From the NCBI GenBank assembly GCA_040702985.1, contig CP159991.1:868001-932000 (forward strand): 64,000 bases of DNA. The letters run 5' to 3'. The notes beneath the pieces are model-generated. The model saw nothing but the letters and a program-made list of their open reading frames with translations. It ran no database searches and was not told the origin of the DNA. The DNA is from Alloscardovia omnicolens (lineage in GTDB: Bacteria; Actinomycetota; Actinomycetes; Actinomycetales; Bifidobacteriaceae). This document shows positions 1 through 9,220 of this stretch, in pieces; the stretch's first letter is position 1, and every line of letters begins with the position of its first letter. The translations under genes were made by a program, and so were the position numbers.

Positions 1-506
1 CCGCCCACAGTTAGTCGTGGCAGATATGTCATGAGCAGAGTGTGGAGCTCTTCCTTTCCAATGCGAATAGGAGGATTTGACCATATCAGGTCAAAGTGCG
101 CGTCAGACCAATCCGCACCAAAATCACGTTCAAAACTTTCTACTGTACCTGCACGTACATTGCTCAAACCAGCGTGGGAAGCATTGAGGGCAGCCAATTC
201 AATAGCGCGTTCATTCACGTCTAAAGCCCAGATAGTAGATGTGTGTGGTGCTTCCGCCGCAGCAGCAATGCTTATAGGACCCCAGCCGCATCCCAAATCT
301 AAAATATGTGCCTGCTCGGGAAGATCTGCAGGGGAAGGTACGCGATCCAGTAAAACTTTGGTACCTAAATCTAAACGATGCGTGGAAAAAACGCTACGGG
401 AAACAGTGACATCATATTCAGTGCCACGCATAGAAATTGTTATTTTTTTACGGTCGTCTTCAGTTGAAGGCTGAGCGCTGAAATATTGCTCGTGTGTGCT
501 ATTCAC
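1..506 (-). CDS. RsmC-like class I SAM-dependent rRNA methyltransferase (C-terminus beyond window)
   Basis: The minus strand is open from position 506 to the window edge, giving about 169 residues of a small-domain methyltransferase. SAM motif I reads LDLGCGWGPI at about residues 69-78, an acidic motif II (ALDVNER) follows, and the catalytic-type motif WSNPPIR sits near residue 143. NPP motifs of this kind occur in enzymes that modify guanine N2 in rRNA, such as RsmC and RlmG. The start is GTG at 506, with a purine-rich stretch containing AGGGA just upstream; the nearby upstream ATG is closed by a stop after five codons. The gene runs divergently from the nucleoside hydrolase. The exact rRNA target cannot be told from this fragment. 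Confidence 0.8.
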   Translation of the reverse strand, partial: MNSTHEQYFSAQPSTEDDRKKITISMRGTEYDVTVSRSVFSTHRLDLGTKVLLDRVPSPADLPEQAHILDLGCGWGPISIAAAAEAPHTSTIWALDVNERAIELAALNASHAGLSNVRAGTVESFERDFGADWSDAHFDLIWSNPPIRIGKEELHTLLMTYLPRLTVG

Positions 507-969
507 TCAATCCCTATCTTTCATAAGAATTTATTCTTGTTTTTCTCGTTATGTGCTCCATGAAAAACATGGGCTGCCTCATTGTTCATCACACGCTCGC
601 ACAGCACCTATGTGATGACTCTACCGTGCAGTTGCGTGACATATATCGTCAGATATGTCGTGTGATATGTCTGAAAAGAATTTTACAAAAGCCATAAGAA
701 ATAAAGAAAAAGGCGTGCTGTAAGAGAACTCATCACCGAGCTGCACGATGAGAACGGTAACTTTTTTGCGATTTTATGTGTGCAGCATAAAAAACGTGGT
801 ATGCTATAAAACATCTGATTGATTAAACGCTTTACCAAGGAGGGGCAGCGTTGCGAGTAGGGTTATCAAGGGAGAGCCTGAGCCAGAAGTATATGCATAT
901 ATGATGCACGTATGTTAAGGCTGCATACTCGCTATGAATCGGATAATTGGAAGACCGAAAGGCGATATT
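507..969. other. Intergenic region between divergent genes
   Basis: No convincing gene is seen. It holds an inverted repeat GACATAT-N8-ATATGTC (638-659) with a further GATATGTC copy at 664-671, which could be an operator. An AT-rich promoter-like stretch (TATGCTATAAAA) lies near 800. A strong Shine-Dalgarno (AAGGAGGGG, 837-845) precedes a 17-codon TTG-started ORF ending at 904. Confidence 0.4.
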
Positions 970-1926
970 ATGTCACAGAAGATGATTTTGGATCTCGATA
1001 CGGGTGTGGACGATGCAATGGCTATTGCATATGCGTTAGCAAGTCCTGAAGTCGATCTGATTGGTATTACCGGTACATACGGTAACGTTCTCATGGATCA
1101 GGGCACACGTAATGCTTTAGCAATTACAGATATTTTAGGGCACTCTGAAGTTCCCGTATTTCGTGGTCTAGATCATTCCCGTTCAACAGATTCCTTTGAA
1201 GTGCTTGACATTTCAGCTTTTATTCACGGCAAAAATGGTATCGGTGATGTGGAAATCCCTGATTCAGAGCGTAGCGTTGAGCAGCAAAATGCAGTGGACT
1301 TTATTATCGAAGCAGTTCATACTTATGGTAAAGATCTGGTGTATGTGCCAACGGGTCCTGACACCAATATTGCTGCAGCTATTGAAAAAGATCCAAGCAT
1401 TGTAGACGAAATTGGTTCTATTGTGCTTATGGGTGGCGCACTCACTGTTCCTGGCAATGTGAATGCATGGACGGAAGCTAATATTTCCCAAGATCCTGAA
1501 GCAGCAGATATTTTGTTCCGTTCGGGTGCTCCAGTAACAATGGTGGGCTTAGACGTAACATTACAAACACTTTTGCGCTATGAAGATACTCAAAAATGGC
1601 GCGAAACTGGCACAGATGCCGGACGTTTCTACGCAGATATGGTCGATTACTACATTAAGGCTTACGAAACAACATCTCCTCATTTAGGTGGATGCGGTTT
1701 GCATGATCCTTTAGCAGTAGCCGTTGCAATTGACCCAACTTTGGTCAATACTCTCGATATCAATATGAAAGTAGATGTAGATGGTGCTACGCGCGGACGC
1801 ACTATCGGCGACGAAACGCGTCTGAATGACCCAGTAAAGACCATGAAAGTGGCTGTTGAAGTAGATGTGCAGCGTTTCGTTCATGAACTAATAAGCCGTA
1901 TTGGCACGTTGGTTGCAGCTCAGTAA
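970..1926 (+). CDS. Inosine/uridine-preferring nucleoside hydrolase family protein
   Basis: The 318-residue product belongs to the nucleoside hydrolase family, which splits the N-glycosidic bond of ribonucleosides to free base and ribose in the cytoplasm. The N-terminus carries the calcium- and ribose-binding aspartate cluster DLDTGVDDAM (residues 8-17), and a second conserved stretch, GGALTVPGN, lies in the middle; the late HDPLAVAVA motif supplies the usual His/Asp pair. The start at 970 is preferred over an in-frame ATG at 934 because AAAGGCGA lies just upstream of 970 and nothing comparable precedes 934. The MFS gene follows after 24 bases, so the two are probably one nucleoside salvage operon. 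Purine versus pyrimidine preference is not evident. Confidence 0.9.
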   Translation: MSQKMILDLDTGVDDAMAIAYALASPEVDLIGITGTYGNVLMDQGTRNALAITDILGHSEVPVFRGLDHSRSTDSFEVLDISAFIHGKNGIGDVEIPDSERSVEQQNAVDFIIEAVHTYGKDLVYVPTGPDTNIAAAIEKDPSIVDEIGSIVLMGGALTVPGNVNAWTEANISQDPEAADILFRSGAPVTMVGLDVTLQTLLRYEDTQKWRETGTDAGRFYADMVDYYIKAYETTSPHLGGCGLHDPLAVAVAIDPTLVNTLDINMKVDVDGATRGRTIGDETRLNDPVKTMKVAVEVDVQRFVHELISRIGTLVAAQ

Positions 1927-1950
1927 GCGGTGCAGAGTAGAGGAGATAAT

Positions 1951-3354
1951 ATGTCTAATTCACAAAGCTCAACAATGCAGGTCAAAGAACGCACTGCAGG
2001 TATGACAAATGAGCAAGCGGTCACAGCATTGATTCCACTGTTAATTACTTTTATTTTGGGAACGCTGTGTTTGCAAGGTTTTAACTTGGTCTTTGCGCAA
2101 GTGGGTAAAGAAGTAGGCGCTGGCAGCCAAGCTTCTATGATTACGGCAATTCCAGGTATTGTGCTGGGTATTGTTTGCTTCGTGTATGGTTCTTTGGGTG
2201 ATTTTGTGTCGCTTAAGAAGCTCGTAACGATTGGTATTCTCACCTTGTTTGTGGGCTCGGTTTTCGGTTTTGTTGCAGGATATTTCTTCCATCCTAATGT
2301 GTGGATTGTAATCTTTGCTCGCGTATTGCAAACAGCAGGTGAGCAGGTGGCAGGATCTGCATTCCTTGTGGTGGCTACAAAATATTTGAAGCCATCCTTA
2401 AAGGTAGTTTTCTTTGGTTTGTTTACTGCAGGCTATCAGTTCTCCGCCGCAATCGGTGTGTTTGCTGCTGGATTCTTCAGCTCCATTCACTGGTCTTTCC
2501 TTTTCTTAATTCCAACAGTAACTATTCTGCTGCTGCCTATTTTGCTCAAGAATTTGCCAGATGCTTCCGGAACAGGCGAAAAGGTTGATGCATGGGGTTT
2601 CGTCATCTTTGGTCTGGGTGCAGCCTTCTTGGCTTTGTTCTTCTCTGACATGAAGTGGTGGTATTTAGTAGCTGCTGTTGCTGCGTTTATTATTTTCGCA
2701 GTCTACATTCATAAGGCTAGCAATCCGTTTGTTACCCCAGCATTCTTCAAGAATACTAAGTGGCTGGTGGCTACAGGCTATATTCTGCTGTTCTACTTCC
2801 CAAATTATTTCTTCTCTCCAATGTTCAACAATGTGGCAGCAGGCGTGTATAACATGGATACCAGCACTGCATCGCACTACATTGTGTGGGCATTTATTGT
2901 GGCTGCCGTAGTTGGTACCAGCTCTGGTTGGATTGTGGGCAAGATTGGACGCCACGCCACTATGATTGTGGCTTGCATTTTAATGGCTTGTGGTTTTATT
3001 ACGGGAGCTTTTGTGCTCACTGCAGGACCTTTGGCATTAACAGGTGCTGCATGCCTTTACTATGGTGGCGCCGGTATGCTTTATTCGCCAGTTGTTTCGC
3101 TCGTTTTAGGTACGCTCACTCAAGACGAGTCCGGACGTGGCGTGGGTATGAATGATTTGTTCATGAATACTACCGCATCTATCGGTATTGCTATTTTGGG
3201 TACATTGATGGGATCTAATGCACTGTCTCATGTGGGCTTGATTGCTGACGGTAGCGTGGCAGCAAATATGTCTACACTCTTCCTGTGTGCTGGAGCTGTT
3301 GTGATTATTGGCTTCGTTGTGTACTTGTGCACGCATAAGAAGGTTGCTCAGTAA
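1951..3354 (+). CDS. MFS transporter, drug/H+ antiporter-like, probably 14 membrane segments
   Basis: The 467-residue protein is almost wholly hydrophobic segments joined by short loops, as in the major facilitator superfamily. A charged loop after the second segment (DFVSLKKLVTIG) matches the MFS inter-helix motif, and the length fits the 14-segment DHA2 layout. ATG at 1951 is chosen because AGAGGAGA stands seven bases upstream; an in-frame ATG-equivalent at 1930 has no such site. It lies directly behind the nucleoside hydrolase, so uptake of a nucleoside or export of a base is a reasonable inference. A drug-export role cannot be excluded, as the family is broad. Confidence 0.8.
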   Translation: MSNSQSSTMQVKERTAGMTNEQAVTALIPLLITFILGTLCLQGFNLVFAQVGKEVGAGSQASMITAIPGIVLGIVCFVYGSLGDFVSLKKLVTIGILTLFVGSVFGFVAGYFFHPNVWIVIFARVLQTAGEQVAGSAFLVVATKYLKPSLKVVFFGLFTAGYQFSAAIGVFAAGFFSSIHWSFLFLIPTVTILLLPILLKNLPDASGTGEKVDAWGFVIFGLGAAFLALFFSDMKWWYLVAAVAAFIIFAVYIHKASNPFVTPAFFKNTKWLVATGYILLFYFPNYFFSPMFNNVAAGVYNMDTSTASHYIVWAFIVAAVVGTSSGWIVGKIGRHATMIVACILMACGFITGAFVLTAGPLALTGAACLYYGGAGMLYSPVVSLVLGTLTQDESGRGVGMNDLFMNTTASIGIAILGTLMGSNALSHVGLIADGSVAANMSTLFLCAGAVVIIGFVVYLCTHKKVAQ

Positions 3355-3389
3355 ACTCTCAGCCTTATACTGAGGTTATTCCCAGAGCT

Positions 3390-3423
3390 AAGCCACTCGT
3401 ATTGTTAAGATACGGGTGGCTTT
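3390..3423 (+). terminator. Rho-independent terminator after the MFS gene
   Basis: AAGCCACTCGTAT pairs with ATACGGGTGGCTT across a 7-base loop, followed by a short T run. It separates the nucleoside operon from hflX. Confidence 0.7.
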
Positions 3424-3449
3424 ATGATTGAGTAGGAATAATCATAAAA

Positions 3450-4937
3450 ATGATGAAAGGGTATATGGAAGAACACAAGTCTTTCTTAGGAGAACACTCC
3501 GAGGTCTTACTTGACCAGCGCAGCGGCGATGAAGCGGCACGTGAAGTTCAAGGTTTGACGGGCGAACAAATCTGGGAAGAGCGCGAAGGGCGCAATAAAC
3601 TGCGTCATGTTACTGGTTTAGGCGAGCTTGACGATATTACCGAAGTGGAATATCGAAAAGTTCGTTTGGAACGCGTAGTCCTTGTAGGCATATGGTCGAA
3701 CAGAGAAGGAACTCTGGCTCAGGCGGAGGAATCTCTACGAGAACTGGCGGCATTAGCGCGCACTGCGGGAGCAGAAGTTGTTGATGGCGTTTTGCAACAT
3801 CGTTCACGTCCAGATAAAGCAACATATATTGGTTCAGGTAAAGCCAATGAGGTAGCAGGCATTGTTGCGGCTACACAATCAGACACGATTATTGTGGACG
3901 CGGATCTTCCTCCTAGCCAACGTCGTGCATTAGAAGATGTGACAAAAGTACACGTTGTTGACCGCACGGCAGTTATTTTAGATATTTTCGCGCAGCACGC
4001 TACGAGCCGTGAAGGTAAAGCACAAGTTGAGCTAGCTCAAATGGAATATATGCTTCCGCGTTTGCGTGGTTGGGGTGGATCCTTGTCGCGTCAGGCAGGT
4101 GGACAGGCTGCTGGACAAGCCGGTGGTATTGGTTCGCGCGGTCCGGGCGAAACCAAAATTGAAATGGATAGACGAGTTATCCGCACGCGTATGGCTAAAT
4201 TGCGTAAACAGATTGAGCAGATGGCTCCTGCACGTGATGTCAAGCGCGGCACACGTCGACGCTTCGGATTGCCGTCGGTTGCCGTGGTGGGATATACCAA
4301 TGCGGGTAAATCTTCTTTGATTAATCGTCTGACTGGCTCGAGCGAATTAGTAGAAAACGCGTTATTTGCGACTTTGGATACAGCGGTTCGTGGTGCTCGC
4401 ACCGCGCAGGGGCGTAATTTTACCTATGTAGATACCGTAGGTTTCGTGCGCAAATTGCCTACTCAATTGGTAGAAGCGTTTAAGTCCACTCTCGAAGAAG
4501 TGGCTGAATCTGATGTGATTGTGCACGTGGTAGATGCTTCTCACCCCGATCCGTTCTCACAGATAGACGCGGTCAATGATGTGCTTCAAGATATTGATTC
4601 TATTGCTGGAATGCCAACGGTTATAGTTTTCAATAAAATCGATTTGATTGATGAAGCTGCTCTGGATCGTTTGCGCAATCTGGCTCCTGAAGCTCATTTT
4701 GTGTCTGCAGCCAGCAATTCAGGTATTGATGAGCTTAATGATTATGTACAATCTCTGCTGCCTGCTCCAGCTGTTCGTGTGGAGGCGCTTATTCCATATA
4801 CTCATGGTCAGCTCATCTCACAAGCCAGAGAATATGGCACAATTAGTCAGATCGAGTATCGCGATAACGGAACATATATTGTGGCAGATGTAGACAATGC
4901 GCTCGCAGCAGCGTTACTCAAAGCTAATGCGCAATAG
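3450..4937 (+). CDS. hflX: Ribosome-associated GTPase HflX
   Basis: HflX binds the 50S subunit and splits or rescues stalled ribosomes using NTP. The 495-residue protein has the N-terminal HflX nucleotide-binding domain (VDADLPPSQRR near residue 150), the family signature GSRGPGETK near 227-236, a basic coiled linker, then the GTPase domain with G1 GYTNAGKSS, G3 DTVGF and G4 NKID. The start is uncertain: ATG codons occur at 3450, 3453 and 3465, and an AAAGGG close before 3465 makes that one possible. The gene stands alone between a terminator and ldh. The N-terminal extension of about 60 residues before the conserved domain is acidic and unremarkable. Confidence 0.93.
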   Translation: MMKGYMEEHKSFLGEHSEVLLDQRSGDEAAREVQGLTGEQIWEEREGRNKLRHVTGLGELDDITEVEYRKVRLERVVLVGIWSNREGTLAQAEESLRELAALARTAGAEVVDGVLQHRSRPDKATYIGSGKANEVAGIVAATQSDTIIVDADLPPSQRRALEDVTKVHVVDRTAVILDIFAQHATSREGKAQVELAQMEYMLPRLRGWGGSLSRQAGGQAAGQAGGIGSRGPGETKIEMDRRVIRTRMAKLRKQIEQMAPARDVKRGTRRRFGLPSVAVVGYTNAGKSSLINRLTGSSELVENALFATLDTAVRGARTAQGRNFTYVDTVGFVRKLPTQLVEAFKSTLEEVAESDVIVHVVDASHPDPFSQIDAVNDVLQDIDSIAGMPTVIVFNKIDLIDEAALDRLRNLAPEAHFVSAASNSGIDELNDYVQSLLPAPAVRVEALIPYTHGQLISQAREYGTISQIEYRDNGTYIVADVDNALAAALLKANAQ

Positions 4938-5013
4938 AGCGCCGATACTTTCGTGATGTCAGTCACAACAAGTCAGAAAAAGTAGTTTTCGTAGAGAGCT
5001 ATCGGTAATCTAA

Positions 5014-6036
<1,023 letters not shown>

Positions 6037-6053
6037 AATTTACATCATATAGA

Positions 6054-6096
6054 ATAAATGCTTTCTTCCATGCTTAGGCTGGAAGAAAGCATTTAT
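6054..6096 (+). terminator. Strong terminator between ldh and lexA (possibly bidirectional)
   Basis: A 15-bp perfect stem (AAATGCTTTCTTCCA with its complement) surrounds a 9-base loop and is followed by ATTTTTATTCTT. Placed between convergent ldh and lexA, it may serve both. Confidence 0.85.
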
Positions 6097-6158
6097 TTTT
6101 ATTCTTCGTAAGTTTACGTTAACGACGAAGAAGTGTGATGAGAGGCAGCGGTGCCTTT

Positions 6159-6938
6159 CTATATTTTTCGCAATACGGTAACCACTTTGCCCATAATAGT
6201 TGCATAAGTTCCATCAATGGGAGAATATGCTGGGTTGTGAGGCATAAGCCACACATGGCCATTGTCTTTACGAAATGTTTTAACTGTTGCTTCCTCGTCA
6301 AGTAATGCTGCCACAATATCTCCGTTATCTGCAGTGGATTGTTCTCGTACCACCACAAAATCGCCATCGCAAATAGCGGCATCAATCATAGAATCTCCGT
6401 GGACTTCCAGCATAAAGAGATTACCTTCACCGGTAAGACGCTGCGGTAGACGCATAACATCGTCAATATGTTGCTCAGCCGTAATAGGGGAGCCTGCGGC
6501 AATACGACCTACAAGTGGAATATCGTGCGATTGAGCAATTGATTCACTCAGATTTTCATCGGGGAGCACTGTCTGAGGAAAAGGATAAATAGTTGCGGTA
6601 TTTTTTGTAGAGTCTTCAGAGGAAGGCGTATTGCTCTTCTTCTCGTCAGTATCTGACGTCTCAGTGTGCTCTATTAATTCAATAGCGCGACCTTTGCCAG
6701 CATTAACGCGCAATAAACCGTGTTCTTCCAAACTGTGCAACTGGTGCTTGACTGAGGATGGACTTTTTAAGCCGACCAGTTCTCCAATTTCACGTAGAGT
6801 TGGAGCAAAACCATGATTGTCAATATGAGTGCGAATAGCCTCATAAACTTGATATTGGCGCGCCGAGGTCAATCCTAACTCAGCTGCGCGTTGAGCATCG
6901 GATTCATTGCTAAAAGAGTTCAGAGGCGTGGTGCTCAT
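6159..6938 (-). CDS. lexA: LexA repressor, SOS regulator
   Basis: LexA represses DNA-damage genes and cleaves itself when RecA filaments form. The 259-residue protein has an N-terminal winged helix (about residues 25-90), a long acidic, Ser/Thr-rich linker (about 90-137), and a C-terminal S24 peptidase domain. The scissile bond is Ala148-Gly149 in RIAAGSP, the nucleophile Ser183 in GDSMI, and the general-base Lys220 in ATVKTF. It is divergent from the LysM gene, and LexA boxes fill the gap between them, so it is expected to regulate itself. The linker is longer than in short LexA proteins of about 200 residues. Confidence 0.95.
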   Translation of the reverse strand: MSTTPLNSFSNESDAQRAAELGLTSARQYQVYEAIRTHIDNHGFAPTLREIGELVGLKSPSSVKHQLHSLEEHGLLRVNAGKGRAIELIEHTETSDTDEKKSNTPSSEDSTKNTATIYPFPQTVLPDENLSESIAQSHDIPLVGRIAAGSPITAEQHIDDVMRLPQRLTGEGNLFMLEVHGDSMIDAAICDGDFVVVREQSTADNGDIVAALLDEEATVKTFRKDNGHVWLMPHNPAYSPIDGTYATIMGKVVTVLRKI

Positions 6939-7022
6939 GATTGTCCTTCCTTACGTACTTTCCACTGTATCGTGAAAATTCCGTAAAATCAAACGGATGT
7001 TCGAAAAACGCGTTGTTTTTGT

Positions 7023-7072
7023 CGAACATTTGTGCGATGATTAGAACATACGTTCGATAGAACAAATGTTCG
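7023..7072. promoter_or_regulatory. Cluster of LexA (SOS) boxes
   Basis: Two sites match the Gram-positive SOS box GAAC-N4-GTTC exactly: 7043-7056 (GAACATACGTTC core) and 7059-7072 (GAACAAATGTTC core). A third, CGAACATTTGTGCG at 7023-7036, differs from the 14-base consensus at one position. They lie between lexA and the LysM gene, the last one touching the LysM ribosome binding site, so both genes should be LexA-repressed. Confidence 0.92.
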
Positions 7073-7084
7073 AAAGGAATGACA

Positions 7085-7420
7085 ATGGGTACACAACGTT
7101 CAGTACGTCATCAGCAGTTGAAGTATGCGGATCGTCCTGTGAAGCTGAATCGTCGAGGAAAAATGGTTGTGTGGTTCTTATCATGCGCACTGGCTATGGG
7201 ATGCGCAAGTTTTGTTATTCCAGCTGCAACCGCACAGTCAGAAGGAGTGCAAACTGTCAGCTATACCGTACAGCCACATGACACTTTATGGAATTATGCT
7301 GCACAGATTACTCCGCAAGGCGAGGATGTGTATGAAACTATGGAGTATATTAAGAAACTCAACCATATGGATACAGATCAGCTTGTAACTGGTCAAACTC
7401 TGATTGTACCTGAGGCTTAG
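7085..7420 (+). CDS. Small membrane-anchored LysM protein, candidate SOS division inhibitor
   Basis: The 111-residue protein has a basic N-terminus, one membrane segment or uncleaved signal at about residues 27-50, and a single LysM domain at about 59-109 (YTVQPHDTLWNYA through GQTLIVPEA) that should bind peptidoglycan outside the cell. ATG at 7085 follows AAAGG by seven bases; the ATG at 7079 is too close to it. The architecture and place next to lexA resemble Bacillus YneA, an SOS-induced division suppressor that also has a membrane segment and LysM. The role is inferred from that parallel and from the LexA boxes immediately upstream. nrdR overlaps its last base. Confidence 0.8.
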   Translation: MGTQRSVRHQQLKYADRPVKLNRRGKMVVWFLSCALAMGCASFVIPAATAQSEGVQTVSYTVQPHDTLWNYAAQITPQGEDVYETMEYIKKLNHMDTDQLVTGQTLIVPEA

Positions 7421-7902
7421 TGTCTGTTATTGTTAAAGGCATGCATTGTCCTTTTTGTCACAGTGAAGATACTAAAGTAATAGATACGCGTGTGAGCGAT
7501 GATGGGTATTCCATTCGCCGTCGCCGAGAATGCACAGTGTGCTCTAAACGTTTCACCACTCAAGAATCTATGGTGCTTATGGTGGTGAAACGCGGAGGAA
7601 ACGCAGAACCGTTTAATAGAGACAAAGTTGTTTCTGGCGTGCGTAAAGCGTGTAAAGGTCGTCCAATTAATGAAGAAGCCTTAAAATCTCTCGGTGTTGA
7701 AGTAGAACGCGACTTGCGCTCTAGGGGAGTTTCAGAAGTAAAAGCAGAAGATGTTGGCTTGGCTATTCTTGAGCCATTGCGCCAACTTGATGAAGTAGCT
7801 TATATGCGTTTTGCTTCCGTATACCAACATTTTAATGATCTTGATGATTATGCTAAGGCTATTGAATCCTTGCAGAAAGCACGTGTGCAAGAGAATAAGT
7901 AA
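7420..7902 (+). CDS. nrdR: Transcriptional repressor NrdR
   Basis: NrdR represses ribonucleotide reductase genes in response to ATP/dATP. The 160-residue product begins with a zinc ribbon (Cys10, Cys13, Cys38, Cys41 in HCPFC and ECTVC) and continues with an ATP-cone domain from about residue 55 (VVKRGGNAEPFNRDKV). The start used is GTG at 7420, overlapping the LysM stop and preceded by GAGG; an ATG at 7441 would give the shorter MHCPFC start seen in many homologues. Translational coupling to the LysM gene places NrdR under LexA control here, linking nucleotide supply with DNA damage. Confidence 0.93.
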   Translation: MSVIVKGMHCPFCHSEDTKVIDTRVSDDGYSIRRRRECTVCSKRFTTQESMVLMVVKRGGNAEPFNRDKVVSGVRKACKGRPINEEALKSLGVEVERDLRSRGVSEVKAEDVGLAILEPLRQLDEVAYMRFASVYQHFNDLDDYAKAIESLQKARVQENK

Positions 7903-7918
7903 TCGATATTCATAAAAG

Positions 7919-7953
7919 TTGTGGGGCTGATTGAGATGCAATCAGCCCCACAA
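7919..7953 (+). terminator. Terminator between nrdR and serA
   Basis: TTGTGGGGCTGATT pairs perfectly with AATCAGCCCCACAA over a 7-base loop. The T tail is poor on both strands, but the 14-bp stem and the convergent setting support a shared terminator. Confidence 0.7.
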
Positions 7954-7971
7954 TAGTGTCAGGTGTATGTA

Positions 7972-9210
7972 TTACATAACGTGCACGCGCACAGTACCTG
8001 GAATAGCTGTAACAGCTTCAATATCCTCATCGTGTAAAGTTCCGGAAATATCCGTCACCACATAGCCTAAATTACCTTCAGTAGCCAATGACTGGGCTAC
8101 AATATTGAGGTTCTTTGCAGACAAGACATTATTGAGCTGAGCCAAAATACCAGGCAGATTCGTATGCAAATGAGTAATGCGTGTTAACTGTTCAGGAGTG
8201 CTCGTTGTTTCACCGTCACGTGTCTTACGTGTGCTGCGAGCTTCCACATTCAGCTGAGGCATATTCACGGATAGTGATGTGTTACCTTCAGTGAAGTAGT
8301 CATAGAGCTTATGCGATACGAATTCTCCAATGGCTTCCTGAGCTTCCAAAGTTGATCCACCAACATGAGGGGTTAAGATAACATTTGGTATTTCAGTTAA
8401 TGGTGTAGAGAATTCATCGCCCACAGTTTTTGGTTCGGTAGGGAAGACGTCCACAGCAGCACCGCTCAAATGCCCAGATTTCAAATGATTGTAAAGAGCA
8501 TCCACATCAATAATGAATCCTCGAGACAAGTTCATAAATACGGCATCCTGCTTCATGAGGCTAAAGTAATGCTCGTTAAAGAAATTCGTGTTAGCTTTGC
8601 GTCCATCCACATGAATAGTGACTGCATCTGAGACTCGCAAGAGTTCTTCCATAGAATTCATGCGTGTAGCGTTACCTAAAGCAAGCTTTTCTTCGAGGTC
8701 ATAGAAAACCACATTCATACCTAAAGCTTCAGCTAAAATCGATACTTGCGAGCCAATATTGCCGTAGCCAACAATACCTAAAGTTTTACCGCGAACTTCA
8801 TGAGATTTCTTCGCAGTTTTATCCCACGTATGCTCACGAATAGATAATGTATGCTCAGGGACGCGTCGCATCAGCGCAATAATATCCGAAATAATCAGTT
8901 CAACTACGGAACGAGTATTGGAATACGGCGCATTGAACACGGCAATACCATGCTGAGCGGCGAAGTCCAAATCAACCTGATTAGTGCCAATCGAGAAGCA
9001 GCCCACGGCACGAAGATGAGGATGAGCTTCTAAAACACGTGCTGTTACTGATGTTTTAGAACGCACGCCCAGCAAATCTACATCGTGCAGCGCGTCAATC
9101 AGCTCATTTTCATCTAAAGCGCCTGGCGCAGTAACAACATCTATGCCTTTGCTGCGCAAAAAATCAGCAGCAAGAGGATGAATATTTTCTAACAGTAATG
9201 CTTTGGTCAT
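7972..9210 (-). CDS. serA: D-3-phosphoglycerate dehydrogenase with ACT domain
   Basis: It oxidises 3-phosphoglycerate to 3-phosphohydroxypyruvate, the first step of serine synthesis. The 412-residue protein has the substrate domain with VRSKTSVT near residue 50, the NAD-binding motif GIVGYGNIGSQ near 145-155, the catalytic His in TPHVGGSTLEAQ near 280, and a C-terminal ACT domain (from about 335) that usually binds serine for feedback control. The length and lack of the extra intervening domain match the E. coli type, not the long mycobacterial type. The start has AAGG eight bases upstream. It begins 10 bases after the end of the helicase gene, so the two are probably cotranscribed. Confidence 0.93.
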   Translation of the reverse strand: MTKALLLENIHPLAADFLRSKGIDVVTAPGALDENELIDALHDVDLLGVRSKTSVTARVLEAHPHLRAVGCFSIGTNQVDLDFAAQHGIAVFNAPYSNTRSVVELIISDIIALMRRVPEHTLSIREHTWDKTAKKSHEVRGKTLGIVGYGNIGSQVSILAEALGMNVVFYDLEEKLALGNATRMNSMEELLRVSDAVTIHVDGRKANTNFFNEHYFSLMKQDAVFMNLSRGFIIDVDALYNHLKSGHLSGAAVDVFPTEPKTVGDEFSTPLTEIPNVILTPHVGGSTLEAQEAIGEFVSHKLYDYFTEGNTSLSVNMPQLNVEARSTRKTRDGETTSTPEQLTRITHLHTNLPGILAQLNNVLSAKNLNIVAQSLATEGNLGYVVTDISGTLHDEDIEAVTAIPGTVRVHVM

Positions 9211-9220
9211 ATGTACTACC

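Noticed and set aside
31-474. 147-codon plus-strand frame at the window start
   Set aside because: It is antisense to the RsmC-like methyltransferase, whose motifs are clear on the other strand; the plus frame resembles nothing.
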